Source: a virus
Strand: one strand, 5' to 3'
Length of the DNA stretch: 38,370 nt
Virus record (IMG/VR): IMGVR_UViG_3300020420_001021
Coordinates: 1-38,370 of that record
Position numbers and translations under genes: made by a program. Below the pieces are notes generated by a model. The model searched no databases and had not been told where the DNA came from. It saw only the letters and a program-made list of their open reading frames with translations. Shown here in pieces: positions 24,660 through 32,945 of the stretch; within the stretch, counting starts at the first letter, position 1, and each line of letters begins with the position of its first letter.

Positions 24660-24678
24660 TATTGTGGAAAAGACCTCC
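24649..24678 (+). repeat. Shared initiation element, folE copy
   Basis: These 30 bases, covering the AAGGAG ribosome-binding site, GTG start and first five codons of folE, are identical except for one base to 32946-32975 at queE. GGAG can pair with CTCC at the 3' end of the element, and CCTCC is the anti-Shine-Dalgarno sequence itself, so pairing could hide the ribosome-binding site. Regulatory function is an inference. Confidence 0.8.
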
Positions 24679-25365
24679 AAGATCATTAAAGCAAGGCTGG
24701 AAGAAGCCGGCATTAGATACTGGGCTGGTGATAACATCAGTCAAGTTATAAAAGAAGGCGATAAAGAAGCCTTAATAGAAGAACTAACAGAAAAGTTTGA
24801 ATCAGTTTTAGACAGTTTAATTATTGATAGGAAAACAGATCCTAACAGTATGGACACAGGCAGACGCCTAGCTAAAATGTATATTAAAGAACTAATGGCA
24901 GGTAGATATAATCCTGCTCCCCCTGCAACCGCATTTCCAAATGAACCAGATCATATTACAAACGAAAAATATGATGGTATGTTGGTTGTACGTAGTGAAC
25001 TTATTAGTTTATGTTCACATCATCATCAACCAGTTAATGGTGTTGCCTATATTGGACTTATAGCCGCAGACAAATTAATTGGACTTTCTAAATATACTAG
25101 ACTCGCTCAGTGGTGTGCTAGAAGAGGCACATTGCAAGAAGAACTTGCCATGGAAATTAACAGACAGATCCGTGGTATAACAGGTTCAGATGATGTAGGA
25201 GTTTACATACAAGCAACTCATGGTTGTTGCGAGAATAGAGGTATCGGGGCTCACAGTAGTTTAACACAGACAACAGTTTTAAAAGGTTCTTTCTTTGACA
25301 ATGAACACGTTAAGAAAGAGTTTATGGATAACATTAAATTACAACAAGAATTCGCACCGAGATAG
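24664..25365 (+). CDS. folE: GTP cyclohydrolase I
   Basis: FolE converts GTP to 7,8-dihydroneopterin triphosphate, the first step of both folate and 7-deazaguanine synthesis. Zinc and catalytic residues are visible: C117 and H119-H121 in LCSHHHQPVNG, and ATHGCCENRG (Cys188/189) near the end. LIGLSKYTRLAQWCARR is also canonical. The GTG at 24664 was chosen because AAGGAG precedes it and it falls after the upstream stop; the frame is open further up to a GTG at 24607. From 24664 it has 233 residues, about the family length. The start region lies in the element shared with queE. Confidence 0.95.
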   Translation: MEKTSKIIKARLEEAGIRYWAGDNISQVIKEGDKEALIEELTEKFESVLDSLIIDRKTDPNSMDTGRRLAKMYIKELMAGRYNPAPPATAFPNEPDHITNEKYDGMLVVRSELISLCSHHHQPVNGVAYIGLIAADKLIGLSKYTRLAQWCARRGTLQEELAMEINRQIRGITGSDDVGVYIQATHGCCENRGIGAHSSLTQTTVLKGSFFDNEHVKKEFMDNIKLQQEFAPR

Positions 25366-25376
25366 GAGACTAACGT

Positions 25377-25910
25377 ATGATTAAAAAAGCACATTATACC
25401 TGGAAAGACATTGAACATATGATTACTTCAATTAATAATCTAATGTTCGCAGATGGGTGGCGTCCTGATATGATTATTGGAATGACACGTGGAGGATTAG
25501 TACCAGCAGTTATTTTATCTAATATGACTGGTATTAAAATGTATTCATTAGACGTTAGATTTAGAGATATAACTGAAGGATATCAACCTGAAAGTTTAAC
25601 CTGGGCCGCACATGAAGCATTTGTTGGTGGAAAAAACATTCTAGTATTTGACGATATTAATGATACTGGAAAAACTCTTGAATGGGTTAAACAGGATTGG
25701 GAGACGCATGGACGAAATGCTTTACCAGCAAATGAACTTAAAAAGCCTGAAGATGTATGGCATAAGTCAGTTCGTTTTGCTTGTTTAATTGACAATGGTG
25801 CAAGTGAGTTTGATACATTAGATTACACGGCATTAGAAATTAATAAAAGTGAAGAAGATGTCTGGATAGTCTTTCCTTGGGAAGGCGAAAGGGATTATGG
25901 CAAGTTCTAA
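25377..25910 (+). CDS. Purine-type phosphoribosyltransferase
   Basis: The PRPP-binding motif ILVFDDINDTGKTL (residues 88-101) with the preceding GMTRGGLVPA loop marks a type I phosphoribosyltransferase. The C-terminal WIVFPWE resembles xanthine/guanine phosphoribosyltransferases such as Gpt. It has 177 residues and a ribosome-binding site GGAG. A role in base salvage for DNA synthesis is likely; a role with deazaguanine bases is possible given the neighbours. It follows folE by 11 bases. Confidence 0.85.
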   Translation: MIKKAHYTWKDIEHMITSINNLMFADGWRPDMIIGMTRGGLVPAVILSNMTGIKMYSLDVRFRDITEGYQPESLTWAAHEAFVGGKNILVFDDINDTGKTLEWVKQDWETHGRNALPANELKKPEDVWHKSVRFACLIDNGASEFDTLDYTALEINKSEEDVWIVFPWEGERDYGKF

Positions 25911-26157
25911 AAAAATTAGTGTTCCTCATAATATAGTTAACATGGACGACGATTTAGTAATCCATAGGAACGGAAAAGACCATTCCATGTTTGCAATGTA
26001 TGATGATATTAATTTACGTTTAGAAGTTATAAGTGAAATAATAGATGAACTAATAGAATTAGGACCTGATGTCAGAGAAAAAGCAAGTGTCGAAACAAGA
26101 GTAGAACAAAAGCTAATGATGAGGAAACTTGCAGGAAAGGATAAAAATGATAGATAA
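25897..26157 (+). CDS. Unknown protein, 86 aa
   Basis: The start overlaps the phosphoribosyltransferase gene by 14 bases, with GAAAGGATT in front. The protein is charged, with a helix-rich C-terminal part (INLRLEVISEIIDELIEL). It has no signal or membrane segment and no motif I recognise. Confidence 0.65.
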   Translation: MASSKKISVPHNIVNMDDDLVIHRNGKDHSMFAMYDDINLRLEVISEIIDELIELGPDVREKASVETRVEQKLMMRKLAGKDKNDR

Positions 26158-26377
26158 AAAAGTACAAGGACTAGTTAATAGTTATGTAGCAACCGTTAAA
26201 GATCTAAATAATTTATATGCTGAATTACAAAAAGAAGGAGTATATATTTTTCAAGAATTTAATAATGACGGTGATGTTACACAATTAAATGTAAGAGATA
26301 TAAAACAAACGGTAACATATTTAGATCAACCGTTAGTGTTAACAGATGAAGTACAAATAAAAGGATCGGACGATTGA
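26147..26377 (+). CDS. Unknown protein, 76 aa
   Basis: The ATG at 26147 is preceded by AGGAAAGG, and I prefer it over a TTG 18 bases earlier. The product starts MIDKKVQGLVNSYVATV with a helix, then shows short strands (VYIFQEFNNDGDVTQLNV). It overlaps its upstream neighbour by 11 bases and the downstream DoxX-like gene by four. Function unknown. Confidence 0.6.
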   Translation: MIDKKVQGLVNSYVATVKDLNNLYAELQKEGVYIFQEFNNDGDVTQLNVRDIKQTVTYLDQPLVLTDEVQIKGSDD

Positions 26378-26790
26378 TACAAATTGCAACATACTATGAA
26401 AAGTTGAAAGAAATATCTCTTTCAACCTTATTACTGAGAATACCAATTGTTATTGTTTTCATTCAACAAGGACTTGCTAAAATTCCAGTAACAGTTGAAG
26501 ATGCAGAAGCATTTGATCTTCCATACATTGTATGGTGGTTTGTAGCCTATGGTGAATTAGGTGCAGGTATTGGTTTGATTGTTGGTGGTTTAGTGTTTTG
26601 GGATAAAATCTTGCCATGGCTAGGAGATGCAATAACTAGATTTAGTGGTTTTACTATTGGCTGTATTATGACAGGTGTTATATGGATTGGCGAACCTGAG
26701 AGTTTTATGTATGTAATTTTGTATGATAACTTTCATGTATTATTGTGGGTAGGTGGATTATTCTTTGCCTTAAGAGGAAATAGTAAATGA
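26374..26790 (+). CDS. DoxX-like integral membrane protein
   Basis: Four hydrophobic spans and the motifs LLRIPIVIVFIQQGLAKIP and AYGELGAGIGLIVGG are those of the DoxX family, small membrane proteins linked to quinone or thiol redox in bacteria. The 138-residue length fits. Translation starts from a TTG overlapping the upstream stop (TTGA), with only a weak ribosome-binding site. Its role in a phage is unknown; it may affect the host membrane together with the exported neighbours. Confidence 0.7.
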   Translation: MIQIATYYEKLKEISLSTLLLRIPIVIVFIQQGLAKIPVTVEDAEAFDLPYIVWWFVAYGELGAGIGLIVGGLVFWDKILPWLGDAITRFSGFTIGCIMTGVIWIGEPESFMYVILYDNFHVLLWVGGLFFALRGNSK

Positions 26791-27356
26791 CTACATATTC
26801 AATAGAGATTAATGGAAGAGGTGGTGAATCAGTAATAGGAACAATTACTGAAGAGCAATATAACTTCTGGGTAGATCAACATGAAGATGCAACACATAAT
26901 CATCTGTTTAATGATCCGATACAAAGTGATCCAGATGATGAAACACCAAATCCAGTAATCGATACAGAAGATCCTGTATATTTAGGTAACTGGTATGAAT
27001 TAGATGATTGTACTCATGTAAATGCTTGTCTATTAGATCACTGTCAAGTAACAGTACAAGATGATGAAGGTAATATGGTATGGGATAGTGATGAACCAGA
27101 TATTACATCAACAGATTTTGTTAGTACAGATGATATGGAAGGATTTTTCTTCTGGGGTTGGAGTACTGAAAAGGGTAACTTCTTTTCAGCTGAATTTGAT
27201 GCAGAAGATTTCGATCCAGAGAAACTTAGATTTTATGCAACAAAAGTAAACACTGATCGTTTTATAACAAAAGTTATATATGATGGTCAGGTTTTAGATA
27301 ATGATGGTGGAGACACCATAGGAAAAGGATATGATTATGAACTTATTGAAAGCTAG
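26787..27356 (+). CDS. Acidic unknown protein, 189 aa
   Basis: The protein is strongly acidic (many DD, DPDDE and EDPVYLG stretches) and rich in aromatic residues (EGFFFWGWS), with no signal peptide. The N-terminus overlaps the DoxX-like stop by four bases (ATGA). Very acidic phage proteins sometimes mimic DNA to block host DNA-binding proteins, but no such homology was seen here. Confidence 0.7.
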   Translation: MTTYSIEINGRGGESVIGTITEEQYNFWVDQHEDATHNHLFNDPIQSDPDDETPNPVIDTEDPVYLGNWYELDDCTHVNACLLDHCQVTVQDDEGNMVWDSDEPDITSTDFVSTDDMEGFFFWGWSTEKGNFFSAEFDAEDFDPEKLRFYATKVNTDRFITKVIYDGQVLDNDGGDTIGKGYDYELIES

Positions 27357-27771
27357 TATTACAATGTTTATTATGGCTTCCGTATTTCTTCCTGTTCATG
27401 CATCACAAGGTGTAAGTCCAGAAGATTTCTTAGAAAAGGATAACGGAGACCATAATGTACTGCCGTATACAAAACCAAAAGAAGAAACTCCAGCGCCAAA
27501 GTTTAAAGATCCATTTAAATTGATGAGAACAATTACTTGTGATGATACACAAACAATGGCAAATTATGTATTGGAGTATGGCCAAGTAGCATGGGTCATT
27601 GGCTTTAATAGATTAGCTACTCCTGAAGATCCATTTGTTGGACTTGTTATTACTAGGAACCCTGATAATTTTTCTTATTCAGTATTTTTAAACTCTGCAA
27701 ATGGAAAATCTTGTGTTGTAGCAACAGGAACCGAAATAAAAAGGATAGAGGATATACTCCCTCAAAATTGA
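27337..27771 (+). CDS. Exported protein with signal peptide
   Basis: The ATG at 27337, six bases downstream of another ATG, has the better ribosome-binding-site spacing (AAAGGAT). The product starts with a Sec signal (MNLLKASITMFIMASVFLP, cleavage expected after HAS). The mature part has a Pro/Lys-rich linker and two Cys (ITCDDT and SCVVA) that may form a disulfide. The gene overlaps its upstream neighbour by 20 bases. No family recognised; probably periplasmic. Confidence 0.65.
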   Translation: MNLLKASITMFIMASVFLPVHASQGVSPEDFLEKDNGDHNVLPYTKPKEETPAPKFKDPFKLMRTITCDDTQTMANYVLEYGQVAWVIGFNRLATPEDPFVGLVITRNPDNFSYSVFLNSANGKSCVVATGTEIKRIEDILPQN

Positions 27772-27772
27772 T

Positions 27773-27994
27773 ATGAAATCGGCACAAATTATACAGATTC
27801 CTAGACGTGTAGATGTCTATGAAGTAGTAGAATGGTCCAAAGAAAAACAATCTGAGGCTGTAGTAGGTTTTGGTTTAAATCTAGCAGAAGCAACAGAAAT
27901 ATGGAGTATGTTGGCATCAACAGCCACTGAAAACCCACAAAATTGGTTCTCTATTAGAAAACTCACAAAAATAGCGAAAAATAGTAAGAAATAA
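27773..27994 (+). CDS. Unknown protein, 73 aa
   Basis: Starts one base after the upstream stop. Begins with strand-like QIIQIPRRVDVYEVVEW and then a helix (GLNLAEATEIWSMLAS). No motif or transport signal recognised. It is the last gene before the promoter of the subtilase. Confidence 0.6.
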   Translation: MKSAQIIQIPRRVDVYEVVEWSKEKQSEAVVGFGLNLAEATEIWSMLASTATENPQNWFSIRKLTKIAKNSKK

Positions 27995-27997
27995 TAC

Positions 27998-28028
27998 TTG
28001 ACACCATGGTTGTTTATGTTATTATATA
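27998..28028 (+). promoter_or_regulatory. Probable sigma-70 promoter before the subtilase gene
   Basis: A perfect TTGACA (27998-28003) is followed, 19 bases later, by TATATA (28023-28028). The spacer is longer than ideal and the -10 box has two mismatches. It lies in a 65-base gap that ends with AGGAGG before the ATG, a good ribosome-binding site. Confidence 0.6.
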
Positions 28029-28059
28029 GATATTGTTAAACTAACGCCAGGAGGCAAAG

Positions 28060-30813
28060 ATGAACAAGATGATCAAGTTTGCGGCAATTGCCGTAATGGT
28101 ACTAGGTCTTTCTAGTACTTTTACATCAAGTGCAGATGCGGCAGGACGTAGTTATGTTGAATATGCTAAAAATATTAGTAACCCTGTAATTCAACAAAAC
28201 TTTATTAAATCAATGATTCGTAATTATTCACGAGTCGTTCCAATCTACGAAAATATTGTTAATAGGTATGCAACCAAGTATAGTAAATATTCTTGGTTTC
28301 AGAGAATTAAGACTCGTTTAGATTGGTATAAATCAGAAATTGTAGCATTAGAAGCTCTACAAGTATCTGAAAAGAAAATACAGGTTGTTACACTTCTTAA
28401 GACAGATGTTAAGAAGGAAACAAAAACTACTGTAGAACGAGATGACCCAAAAGTTATCAGCGAAGTAAACTCAGTCGTTGAAGAACGAGATGGGGATATG
28501 GTTAAAGTATATGCAGTACTCACAAAAGTATTTGAAACAAAGATTCATACAAAACAAATTGAGTACACATATCTAACTAAACATTACAGTAATGGAAAAG
28601 TAGAAGATTCAGTATCACATAAAGTGATTTCAACTGTAACCACAAGTGAACAAGAAACAAAAGTAGGCAGAGAGTTTATTAGGCAGTATGCTTATGTTGA
28701 TCCTTCAGATGGTGAAGGTCCTGCTATTAATGTTTTAACACCAGAACAATATTTGGCTAGGTCAGATGTTACACTTTATGGTGAAGGTGGTTCTACTTAT
28801 CATGACGCAGTTAAAAATCTTAATAGTAGAATTAATAGTTTTTATGCAACAGAAATTTTAGCAAAAAACTATGGTAATATTATTGAGGAAGTAAATGCTC
28901 ATATAGCATGGTCACGTGGATGGACAGGTAAAGGTTCTACTATTGCAATTATGGATAGTGGTATTGATCTTGATCATTCAGAGTTCGCAGGTAAAATTAA
29001 AGATACAGAATGTTTTACTAGAGCTTGTGATCTAAATGTTGAAACAATAAATGATGGCAACTGGGCATCACATGGTACTCACGTTGCAGGTATTGCGGCC
29101 GCAAATTTAGATGGCAAAGGAACAACTGGTATTGCTCCAGATGCTGATCTGCTTATTGGTAAGGTAGCACATAATAGTGGTTATTTTGAAATGACTAAAC
29201 TAGATGAAGCAATCAATTGGGCAGTTGAAAGAGGTGCAGATGCTATTAACGTTTCAGCTAATATGAATTATGGTTGGACATATACTCAAAATATGCACAA
29301 AATGAATGAAGATGGTGTATATGTTTTGAAACATGACTACTATGAAAGTATTGGTTGGGGTAAAAATGGTTATGCTAACTTGTTGGCAAGTCAGCAATAC
29401 TCAGGTGACTTTATCAATAGTATGCAAGGTCATGAAGCAGTAATTGTTATGAGTGCTGGTAATCAGGGATTAGACTATGTAACTAATCCAGCTCACCTAG
29501 CAGTAGCAACAGATAAAGATGGTAACTTACTATTAGATGGTAGGGCTCTTGTTGTTGGTAATTGGGATATGCGATTTAATAAAATTGCACGTTCAAGTAA
29601 CAAAGCTGGTACAGTATGTTATGATTACTCAAATGATAAGACAACTTGTAATAGTGATTATAGGGTCAAGGACTTCTATATTATGGCACCAGGTCAGTAT
29701 GTAGCGGCTCCTGATAAGAACGGAGAGTATCGTGTAAACAGTGGTACATCAATGGCGGCACCAGTAGTAACAGGTGCAGTAGCAGTTCTACACCAAATGT
29801 GGCCTCACATGAAAGGTGAAAATCTAGTTAAGTTAATCCTACAAACTGGTAATAAGAACATTGCAAACTATGATGAGAATATTCATGGACAAGGTTTGTT
29901 AGATTTAGATAATGCTACAAAGCCACAAGGTGCTATTGGTATTCCAACTACAGGCAGAGTAGATGGCGTAGTTAAGACAGTTAACCAAGTAGGTAACACA
30001 GGTCTTAATGGTGGAATACATCTTAGTGCTTTAAGTTCATTGATGGTAGTTGACGATTTTGATAGAGATTATTATGTAGATGGTAATCAGATGATAGCAA
30101 CTATTGATACACGTTCAGTACATACAACTAAGGCGGCTATGTATGATGTTAATGCTAATGCTTATACTTCTTATGCTATGGGTCTTCCAGTAGTACAAGC
30201 AGATGGTACAACAATTACAATGAGTCAAACAGGTTTAGGTTTCTCAGTTGAACAAGATCTAACTGATACAGTATCAATTGGTATTGTTAAAGAAGATGAA
30301 ACGTTCTTAGGAAACTATGCTAACAGTATGTTAATGAATGTTACAGATTCAACAACTAGTTTCGTTAAACTTGCACATACACAAGAAATTGGAAATGGGT
30401 TTAGTTTATTTGGAGATGCTAGTTTAGGAGTAACACACTTAAACGTAAATGGTTCAGCAATGATGAAAGATGCTAGTTTGCTTGTAAGTAATAGTGCAAA
30501 TATAGGTGCTAAATATAAGACAGGCAACAACACATTTGGTTTTGTTGCTGGTCTTCCTGTAGCAATCACATCAGGTGATGCCAAGTTCGAGGTTGCAGAA
30601 TCAGTAAGTTTAAGTGGTGACATTCAAACAACTGAAATGGACAGTAGTCTAGCAACTGAATCACGTGAATATAATTTAGGTATGTTTTATACAATGCAAA
30701 ACAATGATAGTAATACTTCAATTACTATGTTTTCAGAGTTAAGGAACAACTATACTGGTATTGACGGTGAAACTAATCTCGAAACTGGAATCAAGTTCGC
30801 GGTTAAGTTCTAA
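28060..30813 (+). CDS. Exported subtilisin-like (S8) protease, autotransporter-like
   Basis: The 917-residue protein starts with a signal peptide (cleavage near ADA, about residue 27). A 260-residue N-terminal region of unknown fold follows, then the S8 domain with catalytic Asp299 (IMDSGIDLDH), His338 (SHGTHVAGIAA) and Ser564 (SGTSMAAPV), plus the oxyanion Asn468 (MSAGNQG). The last 250 residues alternate hydrophobic and polar residues and end in Phe (GIKFAVKF), as in outer-membrane beta-barrel/autotransporter domains. All catalytic residues are present, so it is probably active outside the cytoplasm. The overlap with tdk is one base. A promoter and AGGAGG precede it. Confidence 0.85.
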   Translation: MNKMIKFAAIAVMVLGLSSTFTSSADAAGRSYVEYAKNISNPVIQQNFIKSMIRNYSRVVPIYENIVNRYATKYSKYSWFQRIKTRLDWYKSEIVALEALQVSEKKIQVVTLLKTDVKKETKTTVERDDPKVISEVNSVVEERDGDMVKVYAVLTKVFETKIHTKQIEYTYLTKHYSNGKVEDSVSHKVISTVTTSEQETKVGREFIRQYAYVDPSDGEGPAINVLTPEQYLARSDVTLYGEGGSTYHDAVKNLNSRINSFYATEILAKNYGNIIEEVNAHIAWSRGWTGKGSTIAIMDSGIDLDHSEFAGKIKDTECFTRACDLNVETINDGNWASHGTHVAGIAAANLDGKGTTGIAPDADLLIGKVAHNSGYFEMTKLDEAINWAVERGADAINVSANMNYGWTYTQNMHKMNEDGVYVLKHDYYESIGWGKNGYANLLASQQYSGDFINSMQGHEAVIVMSAGNQGLDYVTNPAHLAVATDKDGNLLLDGRALVVGNWDMRFNKIARSSNKAGTVCYDYSNDKTTCNSDYRVKDFYIMAPGQYVAAPDKNGEYRVNSGTSMAAPVVTGAVAVLHQMWPHMKGENLVKLILQTGNKNIANYDENIHGQGLLDLDNATKPQGAIGIPTTGRVDGVVKTVNQVGNTGLNGGIHLSALSSLMVVDDFDRDYYVDGNQMIATIDTRSVHTTKAAMYDVNANAYTSYAMGLPVVQADGTTITMSQTGLGFSVEQDLTDTVSIGIVKEDETFLGNYANSMLMNVTDSTTSFVKLAHTQEIGNGFSLFGDASLGVTHLNVNGSAMMKDASLLVSNSANIGAKYKTGNNTFGFVAGLPVAITSGDAKFEVAESVSLSGDIQTTEMDSSLATESREYNLGMFYTMQNNDSNTSITMFSELRNNYTGIDGETNLETGIKFAVKF

Positions 30814-31391
30814 TGGCAGTTAAAGAAAACTACACATACAATAGAGGGACCTGTGCAATGATCGCAGGTCCTATGTTTGCTGGCAAAAGCAGTGAACTAC
30901 TAAAAAGAATTCTCTTCCTCGAACATTCGGGGAAGAAAATTCTAGTTTTAAAACCACATATAGATGACAGATATAGTCAAAACCAGATTATTACACATAA
31001 CGGTTTAGGGCATGATGCCGTAAACGTAATTGATTTAGAATTAGTAAAAGACAATTATAACATTAAACCATATAATTTTCATACAGTATTTTTAGATGAG
31101 ATACAATTTTTTGAAACAGGACCTACATTATTCTTTGTAGAAGAAGCTCTACGTGAAGGAGTGAATATTGTAGCATCTGGTTTAAATCAGGATAGTTTAG
31201 GCGTACCATTTGAGACAACAAGTAGAATGATGGCATTGGCAGATGAAGTAATAACTTTAAAAAGTTATTGTATGGTTTGTGGTAGAGATGCAAATAAGAC
31301 TCAAAGATTAAGTCGTAAAAGTAACAGAATTGTAATAGGTGGAGCAGGACAATACGAGCCACGTTGTAATGAACATTGGGAGCCTAAGTGA
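30813..31391 (+). CDS. tdk: Thymidine kinase
   Basis: The enzyme phosphorylates thymidine for the phage dTTP pool. Visible are the P-loop AGPMFAGKSSEL (residues 18-29), the metal-binding FLDEIQFF, and a zinc-like C-terminal region with CMVCG and a later Cys and His (RCNEHW). The length of 192 residues is normal for type II thymidine kinases. It starts on the last base of the subtilase gene and overlaps the lipoprotein gene by four bases. Confidence 0.95.
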   Translation: MAVKENYTYNRGTCAMIAGPMFAGKSSELLKRILFLEHSGKKILVLKPHIDDRYSQNQIITHNGLGHDAVNVIDLELVKDNYNIKPYNFHTVFLDEIQFFETGPTLFFVEEALREGVNIVASGLNQDSLGVPFETTSRMMALADEVITLKSYCMVCGRDANKTQRLSRKSNRIVIGGAGQYEPRCNEHWEPK

Positions 31392-31687
31392 GAATAACAT
31401 TTTTATTATTGTTAGTATTTGTATTAATATTTTTAACAGGTTGTTTTGGACCTCCAATAGTAAAAATGGGTGAACTAACATTAACGGCAGTAGATGTTGC
31501 AACTGTTCCTGTTAAAAGAAAGATAATAAAAGAAGTAACTAATCAGGGAGATGACACATGGAAGACAGAGAACCAGAAAGATACTATGACTGGATGCTAT
31601 GGAAAATGCGACAAGAAAGAAAAGTTTCAGACAGTGTCAATTCATACCCAGACGGTTACAGTACAGAATGGAGAGAACACGAAATGA
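31388..31687 (+). CDS. Small putative lipoprotein
   Basis: A GTG overlapping the tdk stop (GTGA) begins a lipoprotein signal: a hydrophobic core followed by the lipobox FLTGC (Cys about residue 18). The first 55 residues look like a real protein; the rest (Thr/Lys/Gln-rich, with a GCYGKC motif) lies over the start of the next gene in another frame. It is similar in position to small phage lysis lipoproteins, but that is inference. Probably anchored in the inner or outer membrane. Confidence 0.6.
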   Translation: MRITFLLLLVFVLIFLTGCFGPPIVKMGELTLTAVDVATVPVKRKIIKEVTNQGDDTWKTENQKDTMTGCYGKCDKKEKFQTVSIHTQTVTVQNGENTK

Positions 31688-31962
31688 AAAACTATGATCA
31701 GTTAGATTCGGAAATTTTGAAACAACTTATATATGTTACTTCTGAAGAATGTGGGGAACTCGTACAGGCTTCTATGAAGATTGCACGTTGGGGTATTGAT
31801 AAAAAGAAACATACAAATTTGTTAGAAGAAGCTGGTGATGTAAGATGTATGTTAGACTTAATGATTGAAAATGGTTTATTTACAGAACAAGAGTTAAAAG
31901 ATCAAGCAAAGGTTAAACGTAATAAATTAAAAAGATATACTCCTATAATAGTGAAAGAATAA
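31558..31962 (+). CDS. MazG-like nucleotide pyrophosphohydrolase
   Basis: VTSEECGELVQASMKI and NLLEEAGDVRCMLDLM carry the paired acidic (ExxE and ExxD) Mg-binding motifs of MazG-type all-alpha NTP pyrophosphatases, which remove unwanted nucleotides. The ATG at 31558 has a strong ribosome-binding site (AGGGAG) and adds a 42-residue N-terminal extension overlapping the lipoprotein gene by 130 bases. An ATG at 31684 (ATGA with the lipoprotein stop) would give a 92-residue core. I keep the longer form because its extension has protein-like composition. Confidence 0.78.
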   Translation: MEDREPERYYDWMLWKMRQERKVSDSVNSYPDGYSTEWREHEMKNYDQLDSEILKQLIYVTSEECGELVQASMKIARWGIDKKKHTNLLEEAGDVRCMLDLMIENGLFTEQELKDQAKVKRNKLKRYTPIIVKE

Positions 31963-31964
31963 AA

Positions 31965-32747
31965 ATGAATAATAAGATAGCAGTATTTGGTTGTGGATTT
32001 GTTGGTGGAACAGTAGCAGACTTTTTAGAACAACATGATGTAGAAGTAACTAGAGTTGATCCAAAATTATATCCAGAAAACGATCCTGTAGATGCTATAG
32101 TAAAAGCAGATGGTATAATTATTTGTGTACCAACTCCAAGTAAAGAAGATGGATCTTGTGATGATAAACATATCAAAGAAGTATTAAAGTTATGTAATCA
32201 TAAAGAAAGAATTTTATTAAAGAGTACTGTAACCCCAGATCTACTTCAAACGTATGATGATAATGTAGTATACAATCCAGAATTTCTACGTGAACGTCAT
32301 GCAAAATCAGATTTTGCAAATCAACCTGTCCAAATCTTTGGGTATCATATGAACAACAAAGAAGATGCTATGTGGTGGGCTGAAATATTTGCAGAAATAC
32401 ATACTAATCCTATTGAAACTGTCTACACAAATAGACAGACAGCCAGTATGATAAAGTATGTACACAATGCGTTCTTAGCAACTAAGGTAGCATGGTTTCA
32501 TGAAATGTATAAAACTTTGCCTCCAGAAGTAAATTATGAAGCTATGATATCTACCCTAGGAATGTTTGAACGTATAGGAAATAATCATATGCAGGCACCA
32601 AATCATAACAATTTATTGGGTTATGGTGGTGCCTGTTTTCCTAAAGACGTTTCCGCATTGACAAAAATCATAGATCATAGTATATTAAAATATGTTCATA
32701 TGGTGAATACAAAATTAAACAAATTGGGAGAAGTGCATGACAGATAA
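31965..32747 (+). CDS. Nucleotide-sugar (UDP-glucose/GDP-mannose-type) dehydrogenase, short
   Basis: NAD-dependent enzymes of this family oxidise the sugar C6 to a uronic acid. Motifs visible: the Rossmann loop GCGFVGG, VPTPSKEDG, STVTPD, YNPEFLRE, KYVHNAFLATKVAWFHEM and the active-site GYGGACFPKD (Cys about residue 224). The 260 residues stop about 36 residues after the catalytic Cys, so the C-terminal sugar-nucleotide-binding domain of the usual 430-residue enzyme is missing. It may use a small substrate or a partner. The stop overlaps the next gene. Confidence 0.88.
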   Translation: MNNKIAVFGCGFVGGTVADFLEQHDVEVTRVDPKLYPENDPVDAIVKADGIIICVPTPSKEDGSCDDKHIKEVLKLCNHKERILLKSTVTPDLLQTYDDNVVYNPEFLRERHAKSDFANQPVQIFGYHMNNKEDAMWWAEIFAEIHTNPIETVYTNRQTASMIKYVHNAFLATKVAWFHEMYKTLPPEVNYEAMISTLGMFERIGNNHMQAPNHNNLLGYGGACFPKDVSALTKIIDHSILKYVHMVNTKLNKLGEVHDR

Positions 32748-32937
32748 AGTACAACCTGGACCCTTTAAAGATGCAGTTGAAGCTGAAGCAGATGGCGTAG
32801 TTAGAGCTATCTTAATTACATATAAACAGAGAGACGGCATTTTAGTAAAGGAAACTACTACAAGAAACTATTATGGTATTAAAGATTATCATGATTCTTG
32901 GAGCAGTGAGCCATTATGCAAGTTGGCAAAGGACTAA
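32737..32937 (+). CDS. Unknown small protein, 66 aa
   Basis: It overlaps the dehydrogenase gene by 11 bases. The peptide has a strand-rich centre (VVRAILITYKQ, then LVKETTTRNYYG) and ends with a Trp/Ser-rich stretch (HDSWSSEPL). No family I can name with confidence. It precedes queE. Confidence 0.65.
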   Translation: MTDKVQPGPFKDAVEAEADGVVRAILITYKQRDGILVKETTTRNYYGIKDYHDSWSSEPLCKLAKD

Positions 32938-32945
32938 ATATAATG

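Noticed and set aside
24649-24678. preQ1 riboswitch at folE/queE
   Set aside because: The element has no recognisable preQ1 aptamer core and extends into the coding region; it is better described as a shared initiation element.
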